A stretch of 64,000 bases of DNA, taken from positions 1 through 64,000 of the forward strand of contig CAVPPH010000011.1 in the NCBI GenBank assembly GCA_963707275.1. The letters are read 5' to 3'. Both the position numbers and the translations under genes were made by a program. The DNA is from JACKBK01 sp963707275. GTDB lineage: Bacteria; Chloroflexota; Anaerolineae; JAAEKA01. Each line of letters opens with the position of its first letter. Position 1 is the stretch's first letter. Under the pieces are notes generated by a model. The model ran no database searches and had not been told where the DNA came from. It saw nothing but the letters and a program-made list of their open reading frames with translations. Positions 1 through 8,336 of this stretch are shown in pieces.

Positions 1-533
1 ATCACGATCTCCCAAACCCCCTATAATTAGCACCTTCGTGGAAAATAGCTTAATTATTGTCACCAATTCGTTGCAGCTTGGAAATACTGTTCCCGTTGTC
101 AAAGAACAGATTGTCGAGAATATCATGCTGATGTGGTGCCATATCTTGCATTTCATCAACAAAGACGAACTGAAATCTTCGCTGGAGAAGGTGTTGTACT
201 TTTGGAATACTTCTCAGGTACTCGAATCCTAGAAAGTACGCGTCATCGAAGCACAAGAACCCACCCCGAAAGAGTTTCTTCTTGAATTGAAACAACCATC
301 TCCGTATGTCTCCCTTCTCGTCATCCGTCCAATCTGAGTAGTTCTTTAACTTCGCCTTACCTGGTTTTGCAATTTCTAGCTGACGCCCGTTGTAACCGTT
401 TGTCAAGACGATCTGATCGTTGACGTGAGAGTATCTTATTGTCTTCCATAGTTCATTTGCTGCGAGATAATGCTTGGCTTGCTTTTGAGTTTCACGCGAA
501 AATCTGTCGAAAGACATTGATATAAACTTACTA

Positions 534-1752
534 GTGTCTAGTCAAGCGTCAATTGATGGATATAAGCTTCTCAGCTTGATCCGAGCATCGTGAGTGGTGA
601 ATTGCCAATTCACAGTGGCAGTCCGTGCATTGCGTTCGGACTCCCAGGCTGCAACTTCGGTGCTTAGGGTCTGTTGGTGAGCAATGCGGCGATCCAGGCA
701 CTGGCCGCTGAGAACATTTAGTTCGATTTCGGCCATATTCAGCCAACTGCCATGTTTGGGCGTGTAATGAAACTCCAGGCGTTCCAGAATACGTCGTGCT
801 TCTTGCGGCGCAAAGGCTTCATAGAGGGAAGCCGGCTTGTGGGTATTGAGATTGTCCTGCACCACCCGAATGCACTCAGCGTCCGGATACCAGGTGTCAA
901 CCAGATCTTTCATGCAATGGGCAAAGTCGATCATGGTACGCCGATCGGTCACATCGACGTGGCGCCAACTCCGTAGTGGCTCAAAGAACATGAACAGATT
1001 GCAAGTGCCGAGGCGTTCATATTCGTAGTCATAGCGCATCGGTTCTCCAGGTCGCCTCGGCAGTGGCAGCCGCGTTTCGCCGATCAACTGCTTCGTGCCT
1101 TCATCGAAACAGACCACAGGGCGCCGCGGATCATAGGGCTCATGGTACAGTTCCAACACATCTTCCATCGCACAGACAAACTCGGCGTTTTCCTTTGGCG
1201 GAATTACCCATTGCTGGTTCTGCCAAGGCTTGAGTTTGTTTTTTTCAGCGTTTGGCGCACGGTTTCGTGCGATATCAACTCGATCTCTACCTGTTCAAGC
1301 GCTACCAGATGCTCAGACAACAAGCGCAACGTCCAGCGAACCCGCCCCTTGGGTGGTTCTTCACAGACCAACGCCACCAGATGCGCTTCCGTTTTTCCGT
1401 CCATCTTGCGCTCATAGGCCCGTTCCGGTGGTTTCCGGTTGAGTGCTCGCACCAGCCCTTCCATGGCATACAACTTGCGTATCCGACCCACTGTCGCTTG
1501 TCCTATGTCCAGTGCTTCCGCTATCTGGTCATCGGTCCAACCGTCATTCGCTTTCAGCAGTATCCACGCGTGCGTCAGCTTACGCGCCTGTTCTACTCCT
1601 GAAGATAGCAGGTTCGTCAAATGATCTCGTTCTGCCTGTGACAACGTGACCTGATATGTTTGCTTCCTTGCCATTGCGCACCTCCTGTTTGTCCAATTCC
1701 CAGGAGGTTACACCATCTATCCATTTGCATCAAATCAGTCTTGACTGGACAC
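534..1752 (-). mobile_element. IS630-family insertion sequence inside gajB
   Basis: 1219-bp element bounded by TA dinucleotides at 532-533 and 1753-1754, the target duplication typical of IS630/Tc1-mariner. Imperfect terminal inverted repeats of about 25 bases begin GTGTCTAGTCAAG at the left end and GTGTCCAGTCAAG at the right end read inward. It contains a two-frame transposase. Deleting the element plus one TA restores the helicase reading frame exactly, so this is a simple insertion and the ends are well defined. Confidence 0.9.
542..1674 (-). CDS. IS630-family transposase, made by -1 frameshift
   Basis: DDE transposase encoded in two overlapping frames. The first (1674 down to 1204) starts MARKQTYQVTLSQAERDHL and carries the helix-turn-helix (WTDDQIAEALDIGQATVGRI). 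The second (to 542) carries the catalytic region: first Asp in VVCFDEGTKQ, second Asp in VVQDNLNTHK, Glu in HGSWLNMAEIE. The frames meet at a run of seven A; slipping back one base there reads KKNKLKPWQNQQWVIPPKE into the second frame with no residues lost. This is the programmed -1 frameshift known for this family, so the gene is probably functional rather than broken. Confidence 0.85.
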
Positions 1753-2348
1753 TAGCCCGTTCTTCGTAGATTTCGTTGTCAATCCGTATAGGTCTTTGTG
1801 CGAACTTTTGGAGATAAAAAGGCAAAGCCAAGAATTGGTCCACAAAACTCTGAATTGTCCCAACGTAGTTAGGGTATGAAAAAGTCGCGGACAATGCTTT
1901 CGTATTTTCTTCTCGACTTCCTGAATGGCGGAGTTCGTATGCGAAATTACTAGACTCCAGTTCCTTCAGCAAGGGGCATAGTACTTCTCTAGTATCAACA
2001 GCTTCGCAAGCAACGCAGTAGTCTTCCCGCTGCCAGGAACTGCTTGCAGATCAATTGTGTCAAGATTCCCGATAAAAGTTCTGCGTTCCGTATCGAACCT
2101 TTTTCCTGGTACAAGAACCCGTTCGGCATACTCGATATCCGCATCGGAAATCCTAATTTCCGCTGGCATATTTGATGGCCTCAATAAGATAGTTGACCGT
2201 ATCATTTGCTGCACCAATTCCTAATCCTGTATTATCCGCCCCCATGTCTTCAGTAAGTTTGTGTGCAAGCCTGTGTACGCAACCTCAGTTTTGTCTAAAG
2301 TTTTCAAGATTAGCTTCTCTGCCAATCTCTTCTCAAAGTCGTCCCTAG

Positions 2349-3179
2349 GTTGTGTTGACATTTCAGCTTAGCCAGATAAGTGCGGCAGCGAAGTGAATGA
2401 AGCCAAGGTAGCGACTGGCAAGCTTGTCGAATCTGGAGAAGATCCGTCGATAGTATTTGAGCTTATTGAAGAAACATTCGATCAGATGACGCTCTTTGTA
2501 GAGATGACTGTCGTAGAAACGAAGGTCGGTTCGGTTTTTTCGTGGCGGAATCACCGGAACGGCACCCATCTGGTCGATCAAGTCAATTAACTCATCGGCA
2601 TCATACCCTCGGTCAGCGATCACAAAGTCAGCTTTCTGATCTTGAAGGAGTTCTGGCGCTTGGGTGATATCGTTCCGCTGGCCGCCAGTCAACAGGAATT
2701 TCAATGAATGGCCCAAGGCGTCAGTCGCTGCGTGGATCTTGGTGCTGAACCCACCTTTGCTGCGTCCTAGTGCTTGGCTAGCCTGCCCTCCTTTTTTTTG
2801 GGTGCACCAGCCGCACAGGGATGCGCTCGGATCACGGTGCTGTCCAGGAGTATGCTCTCCATGTCCGGGTCACCAGCAAACCAGGTATGCATCTGTTCCC
2901 AGACGCCATGATCACACCAGCGAGCAAAGCGCTTATAGACCGTGTTCCAGCTGCCGTATTCCTGCGGCAGAAAGCGCCATTGGGAGCCACTGCGCATTAT
3001 CCAGAAGACGCCTTCGACGAAACGACGACATTGCTCTTCTTGACCGACATAAACCCGTGCATGGCCACGTAAGAAGCTCACTAGCTTCGCCCATTGTTCA
3101 TCAGATATTCGATACGTTGACATCACTCTTGCCTCCTCATGTGAACGATACTTGAGAAAACACGAAATGTCAACACAAC
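2349..3179 (-). mobile_element. IS5-family (IS427-like) insertion sequence in the 3' part of gajA
   Basis: 831-bp element flanked by CTAG duplications (2345-2348 and 3180-3183). Terminal inverted repeats are GTTGTGTTGACATTTC, identical over 16 bases at both ends. The size, the two-frame transposase and the YTAR-type target match the IS427 group of IS5. Removing it with one CTAG joins HPRLPR to DDFEKRLAEKLILKTL in frame with the gajA C-terminus, so it interrupted gajA, not an intergenic space. Confidence 0.9.
2363..3126 (-). CDS. IS5-family transposase, OrfA/OrfB with -1 frameshift
   Basis: OrfA (3126 down to 2767) starts MMSTYRISDEQWAKLVSFL and carries the DUF4096-type N-terminal region with the first catalytic Asp in ILLDSTVIRAH. 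OrfB (to 2363) carries FVIADRGYDAD and the KERHLIECFFNKLK segment with the catalytic Glu. Between them is a run of eight A. A -1 slip there continues KKKGGQASQALGRSKGG and then KIHAATDALGHSLKF into OrfB, the organisation usual for IS427-group elements. Both parts look intact, so the element may still be mobile. Confidence 0.85.
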
Positions 3180-4965
3180 CTAGGCAAGCGCGGGTGAACT
3201 TGCCTTACAACATCCTCAAACAACGATGAGAGGCTAGCGGATTTACTTAGAGTATATTCCAATGTCCAGTGAGATGCGACGAATACTTTCACCTTTTGGT
3301 GGTCATAACTTCGCTTTAGCTCGTCTGTCTTCGTCGCCGATTCCGTTTTGACTTCCTCTTCCGGCCGCTTGCGCATTTCGTAGACGGAATTTCCATTTTC
3401 ATCTTTTTCGACGGCTCCGTCGCCAGTTAGTTTGGGTATTCTTTCATAAGCCCTAATGTCAACATCTGTGATCACAGAAACGGGAATATTCATCTCAGGC
3501 AAAGTTTCCCGAAGAAATACCTTTGAGTATCTCAAGAAAGCTGTACTACCGACATTTACCACTGAAACACCGGCCTCAGTAAGATCTTGGTCTATAATTC
3601 CGTTAACCTTCAATTTCGCTGCGAACGCGGGAATTAGAAGTTCTTGAGCCCATCCTTCTACAAGAATCACCCCCCTAGCAAAGACCAGAAACTCGCTTTC
3701 GTTGCATCAAGAAACATCTCCAAGAACTTGTAATCGTCAGCATCTAACTTAGTGAACGATTTTCCCATTGGAAAGGCTGTAGAGTTATTACAGAATAATT
3801 AAATTGTCCAACCTTACTTTCGAAGCAAGATTTGGACTATGCGTTGTCAAGATAAGCTGGATGCTGTCTTGGTTTTGCAACGATTCTATTTACCTGCATT
3901 TGGGCTTGGGGGTGCAAGTGTGCCTCCAACTCTTCGATGAACAGTCCGATGCGAACACCGTCCCAGTTTTCTTTGTTTAGATGGAGCAATTCTGACGCTG
4001 ATGAAAAGCCGATTTTGAGTTCCCAGGCCAGGATTGACGACTTGCCTAATCGACAACTCAAGCTTCTCGAGTATTTTTTGGAGCTTTCCTTTCTCACGAG
4101 TGTCTTCACTTACAGCAAATTTGACATCTTTTGAGCGATCGTAGAAATCTTTAATGTAGTCATCGATCTCCTCCTTCAGTTGTTTACCCCTCTTATCAGC
4201 TAAGTCTTGCTCTTGTGCGTCCATCCCATCAAAGTAGCCCTCGATGTTCCTATTAAAGGTATCGAATAGACTAACCAAATAATGGGGATTCGCGGATACC
4301 CTAAAGGCTTCATGTCCTTGTAGGATTTGTGACAACCTCGAGTTCCTTTTCGGCACTAGTTCTGTTTGGGCATTTCTTAACGGTTTGAGGTAAGTTACCT
4401 TTAGGTAATCTCGTGCTTCTGCAGGCAACTGGTATCCTTCATCATCAACACCTGCTCGTACATCGGAAGGTAGTATTCTATTGTCCTCCAAGCGCCTACT
4501 GACGTCATAGATTACTCGTAGATAAGGAGTGGCATCATTGCCATCGCCGGTCCATCCAAGCCATTCGGTGAAATGCATTGCCTCATTGTCAGCCAAATCA
4601 TCAAATCGCAACTCAATTCTGAATTTAGTAGAGTCGTCATAGAAGTCATCATCGGTGATCCTAATCCATTCGTAGCTATGAGTTCTCAATGTAATTCTTA
4701 TAGCATCAATGATTGCCGATTTACCTGAGTCATTTTCGCCAATCAAAACGTTTAGACCATTTGATAAAGACAAATCTAGGTCTGGTCTGGCCAGATCCAG
4801 TTCTCCGCCGCTTCCAAACTTGCGAAATCTCCAGAGTTTTATGTTAGAAAGATACATGTCGTCTTCCCTAAATTTTGTTTAAGAGGGCGTTTGCTCAAAA
4901 AGGCTATCCCCGAAATTAGTCTGCGCGGACGTATTCTCGGTGCGATACTATAAATTGATGTAAGA

Positions 4966-6220
4966 TGTACTCTAAACTATCGTACCGGACAGAGTTGATG
5001 TAGAATAGGACTGCAAGTTATTCGTCAATCTGTGAGGTGCACTATGAGCATGAACGCCGAAACGAAGATCGTCAACCACCGTCTGAGTGTCCTGGAACTC
5101 GCTGAAGCCCTGGGCAACGTGTCCGAGGCTTGCCGGCAACGAGGTGTGTCACGGACCCAGTTCTACGAGTACAAGCGACGCTTCCAGACCCACGGGATGG
5201 AGGGCTTGAGAGACCTGCCACCGATCCATCATTCCCATCCGGCAACGACAGCGCCGGAGATCGAGGAACGGATCCTGGCCGTCAGCCTGGAGCATCCCGC
5301 CTGGGGCTGTGATCGCATCAGTGATTACCTGGCACTGGAGGGGATCGGGATCAGCGGCCCAACCGTCCAGCGCATTCTCACTGACCACGAGATGACCACT
5401 CGCTACCATCGCTGGCTGAAGCTGGAAGAGAAGCAAGCTGGCAAGGCCATTGAGCTGACAGCGGAACGAGGGACCGAAGTTCATTGAGAAACAGAACCCG
5501 GTGTTTCGCGAGCGACACGTCGAGAGCAGCCGGCCAGGTGAACTGCTCTGCCAGGACACCTTCTTCGTGGGCACCATCAAGGGTGTAGGGTAAGGTGTAC
5601 ATGCACGCCGTGGTCGATACCTTCAGGCAGCTTATGCCTTTGCCTTCCTGCACACGACCAAACGTCCCGAGGCGGCTGTGGCGGTACTCCACAACGATGT
5701 CCTGCCCTTCTACCAGAAACATCAGCTACCGATCGACGCCCTCTTGACCGACAATGGTCGTGAGTTCTGTGGGCAAGGAAACCCATCCCTACGAACTCTA
5801 CCTGGACCTCAACGACATCGAGCATCGACGCACCAAGGTGCGCACACCTCGCACCAACGGCTTTGTCGAACGCTTCAACCTCACGGTGTTGGATGAGTTC
5901 CTGCGATCCGCCTTTCGCACCAGGTTCTACGCCACGGTTGATGAGTTGCAGGCCGATCTCGATGCCTGGCTGATCGAATACAACACCGAGCGGCCGCATC
6001 AGGGGTATCGCAACATGGGTCGACGCCATCGACACAATCAACCAGTACCTGGCTAAGAAAGAGCCGGTAGCGTCAACCCAACAGCCGGCCAAAACCCGCC
6101 GCCGATCTGGAAAACACTCGTCTGCAGCCAGTTCACGGTTTGCAGCGAATGGTTCCAATCAGCCACCTTTAAAGGCTTCCGAAAAGCCCAACACTGTTCA
6201 GCACGATACTTAAGAGGACA
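4966..6220 (+). mobile_element. IS481-like insertion sequence, degenerate
   Basis: About 1255 bp bounded by imperfect inverted repeats of about 32 bases: the left end begins TGTACTCTAAACTATCGTAC and the right end, read inward, begins TGTCCTCTTAAGTATCGTGC, with roughly 25 of 32 positions matching. It encloses an rve-type transposase. The flanks (TGTAAGA and TGTAGAA) resemble each other but no exact target duplication could be fixed. It lies directly upstream of gajA, at the edge of the AT-richer island. Confidence 0.7.
5044..6056 (+). pseudogene. IS481-like transposase, frameshifted
   Basis: Begins MSMNAETKIVNHRLSVLEL after a GAGGTG-type ribosome site. The N-terminal helix-turn-helix region (ACRQRGVSRTQFYEYKRRF) and WGCDRISDYL are in frame to about 5485, where the frame ends early. 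Later pieces in other frames carry the rve/DDE core: LCQDTFFVG, LLTDNGREF and TNGFVERFN, then TERPHQGYRNMGRR. At least three frame breaks (about 5480, 5590-5630 and 5770) and an in-frame TAG near 5590 mean no single product as read. Family placement is by domain pattern. Confidence 0.75.
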
Positions 6221-6285
6221 TGTAGAATTCCGCAGTTGTGAATATTCCACGGAAGGTCGTGATTTCTTGTTAGTCGACGCCCACT

Positions 6286-6375
6286 CTATTTCTCCTGCAC
6301 CAACCTTACCAGCACCACGAATATCAGCATGTTCAGCGCGTCGGAGAGAAAGAAGAAACTGCGCTGCTCTTGGCC
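6286..6375 (-). pseudogene. Decayed second copy of the CoxG membrane tail
   Basis: Minus-strand reading gives GQEQRSFFFLSDALNML then IFVVLVRLVQEK and a stop, closely matching the CoxG C-terminus at 7567-7660 (EQQKSLVFFLLGALSML then AFVVLVRLVQEK, stop). DNA similarity is confined to about 80 bases covering the membrane helix. It lies just past the 3' end of the Fic gene, so the Fic gene is bracketed by two direct copies. No start or N-terminal domain accompanies it; it is a remnant. Confidence 0.7.
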
Positions 6376-6382
6376 AGGCCAT

Positions 6383-6450
6383 GTGTCCGATATGTCCATG
6401 ATATGGACACGTTTCTGTAACGTGTCCATAAAAAGGCGAATCGTGGACAT
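6383..6450. repeat. Cluster of TGTCC[AT] motifs including a palindrome
   Basis: Five copies of TGTCC or its complement GGACA occur in about 70 bases (6384, 6393, 6405, 6423, 6445). The pair at 6393-6409 forms the palindrome TGTCCATGATATGGACA (7-bp arms). The cluster is between the Fic stop and the CoxG-tail remnant. It could be an operator, a binding array or a weak terminator; the sequence alone does not decide. Confidence 0.5.
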
Positions 6451-6478
6451 GTCTCGCCGCTTCCAGCGACCTCTTGAC

Positions 6479-7559
6479 TCATGCGGAAAGCACCTCAAGA
6501 AGTGCTGGATGTCGATAAACGATCTCTCTGCCTCTTTTCTCGCTAACAAGGATGCCGATCCGCTCCAATTCACGCAGATAGAACGAGGCAGTCTTGCGCT
6601 CGGCGATGCCAGCGTCGATCACAAACCCGATCTTACAGTACGGCTGATTGAAGATCAGCTCGATCAACTCCTTTGAATAGACCTTCGGAATCTCGGCGCG
6701 GCAGCGCTCTGCGGTCGCATCCAGCAGTGTCCGAATTGCCAGCACCTGGCCCGTAGTCCACCGAGCGGTTTCCTCTACCGCCGTCAGCATGAAGAGCAGC
6801 CACCCTTCCCAATCCGCCTGTTCGGTGACAGCGCGCAGCCGCCGGTAGTACTCCGCCTTGTTCTGGATGATGTAGCGGCTGAGGTAGAGCACGGGAATTG
6901 AAAGCAGCTCCGTCTGCACCAGGTACAACAGGTTGAGGATGCGTCCGGTGCGACCGTTGCCGTCAACAAAAGGGTGGATGGCCTCGAACTGATAGTGGGC
7001 AACTGCCATTTTGATCAAGGGATCGAAGCCGCCCGGCTCCTGCAGAAACGCCTCCAGATTGCGCAACAGCGCCACGATCACGGCCCGGCCACGCGGCGGC
7101 GTGTAGACGACCGCTTGTGCGCCCACGTTCTCGATCAGAACCGGTTCCTGGTCACGCAAGGCAACCTCGCCACCACGCAACGTGCTGCACAGATCGATCA
7201 TCAGGTCGATGCTGATCTTGTTGCTTTCCATGGCGTCGTAGCCACGCCGTAGCGCAGTCCGGTAGCGTAACACTTCGCGAGTTGCTGCATCGACACGGCC
7301 AGGCTCTTCGACCGCCGCGCGGAAGAGAGCATCCTGCGTCGTGACAATGTTCTCGATCTCCGAACTCAGTCTCGCCTCTTGCAAAGGAATCGAGTTGATC
7401 AGAATCGACTGGTTCGGGATGAGATTGCCTGCGCCTTTGAGCTCGGCCAATGCCCTGCTGGCCGAAATGCAGCGTCGCAAAACACGGCGCGGTTTCGACG
7501 CTCGCCGGCGGCGGCAGAAGCGGCAGATCGTTGTAGGGCTCGTTGCTGCGATACGCCAT
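6479..7559 (-). CDS. Fic-family AMP-transferase with inhibitory helix
   Basis: Start chosen at 7559 (MAYRSNEPYNDLPLLPP), 7 bases after the coxG stop; a single-base indel near 7490 shifts into the main frame, which continues LRRCISASRALAELKG to 6479. The Fic motif HPFVDGNGRTGR (about residue 169 of the main frame) is complete, including the catalytic His. The upstream segment LSSEIENI matches the (S/T)xxxE(G/N) inhibitory helix of class II Fic proteins. A C-terminal winged-helix region (AERKTASFYLRELERIGIL) is typical of Fic/DUF4172-like regulators. Expected activity is transfer of AMP to a target protein. Its position suggests cotranscription with coxG, but functional linkage is unknown. Confidence 0.85.
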
Positions 7560-7566
7560 AGCTGCG

Positions 7567-8257
7567 CTACTTCTCCTGCACCAACCGCACCAGCACCACA
7601 AACGCCAGCATGCTCAGCGCGCCGAGGAGGAAGAAGACGAGGCTCTTCTGCTGCTCGGGCGCGATGTAGTCGGAGGCCAGGTCGCCGGCCACGTCCTTGG
7701 TGGTCTGGAAGGCCATGCGGGCGGCGGACGGGGGAGCGGGGAGCGGGGTGCGAGAGGCGGGTGCTTCGGCAAGCTCAGCATCTGCGATCGCTGGGTTCCG
7801 CTGCCGCCGGCGGCGCGAGGCGGGCCTGGATTTGGGCGTCCAGCGCTTCGAGGCCCTGGCGGGTCAGCGACTTGGCCGAGCTGTCCAGCAGGCGCTGGCC
7901 GACGTTGGCGATCTTGCCGCCGACCTCCACGTCGCCGCTGTAGGTCATGACGGTGGCGTCGCCTTCGCTGGCGAGCTGCCAGGCGCCGGTGCCGTTGAGG
8001 AAGCCGGGCGTGCCGCGGCCGTCCACCGACATGGTGCAGCTCTCCGGCTCGCTGGCCTCCAGGATCACCACCTTGCCCTGGAATTTGCCCTGCACCGGCC
8101 CGACGCGCACGTTCATCACGCCCTCGTATTCGGTGTCGCTGGTCTTTTCCAGTTTCTCGCCGCCGGGCAGCGCCGCGCCCATCACCGCCGGGTCCATGAT
8201 CGCGTCCCAAACCGCCTCGCGCGGCGCCTGAAACGTGTAATTGCCTTCGATGTGCAT
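7567..8257 (-). CDS. coxG: CoxG-like SRPBCC membrane-anchor protein
   Basis: Residues 1 to about 150 form an SRPBCC lipid/quinone-binding fold (MHIEGNYTFQAPREAVWDAI, VGGKIANVGQRLL). One extra base near 7780 ends the frame early as read (stop at 7775). In the neighbouring frame the protein continues through a Pro/Ala-rich linker (AEAPASRTPLPAPPSAAR) into a membrane helix, LVFFLLGALSMLAFVVLVRL, ending RLVQEK at 7567. Domain plus linker plus single C-terminal helix is the known CoxG layout, which recruits the molybdenum hydroxylase to the membrane and quinone pool. It lies downstream of coxL in the same operon. Confidence 0.8.
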
Positions 8258-8271
8258 AGAAGTGCTCCTTA

Positions 8272-8336
8272 TGCCACGAATGGCCCGAATTTCTCGAATT
8301 CGGTTTGCCTTCGTGCAATTCGCTTAATTCGTGGCA
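8272..8336. repeat. Inverted repeat between coxL and coxG
   Basis: TGCCACGAAT (8272-8281) pairs with ATTCGTGGCA (8327-8336). The loop holds further GAATT-type words. The right arm overlaps the coxL stop and the left arm lies next to the coxG ribosome site. It may form a hairpin in the coxL-coxG transcript. Confidence 0.6.

Larger units (their letters stand above)
1..2169 (-). pseudogene. gajB: Gabija-like UvrD/Rep helicase (GajB), interrupted by IS630
   Basis: Superfamily 1 UvrD-like helicase, the probable GajB partner of the adjacent OLD-type nuclease. The start at 2169 reads MPAEIRISDADIEYAERV and overlaps the gajA stop by 17 bases. Walker A is AVPGSGKTT. Further on are GTIQSFVDQF and the Walker B region FVFVDEMQDMAP. 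Three or four one-base losses near 1870-1970, all in short homopolymers (for example CCTTTG read as CCTTG), hide a motif-Ia region that would read VLVISHTNSAIQEVEKKI. An IS630 element sits at 534-1752; removing it with one TA joins YEERAS to KFISMSFDR in frame. A TAA at about 50-52 replaces the Gln expected in IGDNN-Q-AIF. The gene runs off the left edge. Family assignment is firm; Gabija membership rests on the neighbour. Confidence 0.75.
2153..4857 (-). pseudogene. gajA: Gabija-like OLD-family ATPase/TOPRIM nuclease (GajA), interrupted by IS5
   Basis: The N-terminal ABC-type ATPase begins MYLSNIKLWRFRKFG, with Walker A GENDSGKS at residues 40-47 and Walker B region GLFIEELEAHLHPQAQ. A switch-histidine segment ILTTHSPNLAS is readable in a third frame. 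The TOPRIM domain follows: ILVEGWAQELLIP with the metal-binding Glu, then VITDVDIRAYERI (DxD) and HWTLEYTLS, arrangements known from GajA. The frame breaks about five times (near 4010, 3880, 3795, 3690 and 2260), each by a net single base. The IS5 element sits 62 codons before the end, and the true stop TAG (2153-2155) lies inside the gajB start region. GajA senses nucleotide depletion and nicks phage DNA; here it is disrupted by the IS. Confidence 0.75.
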
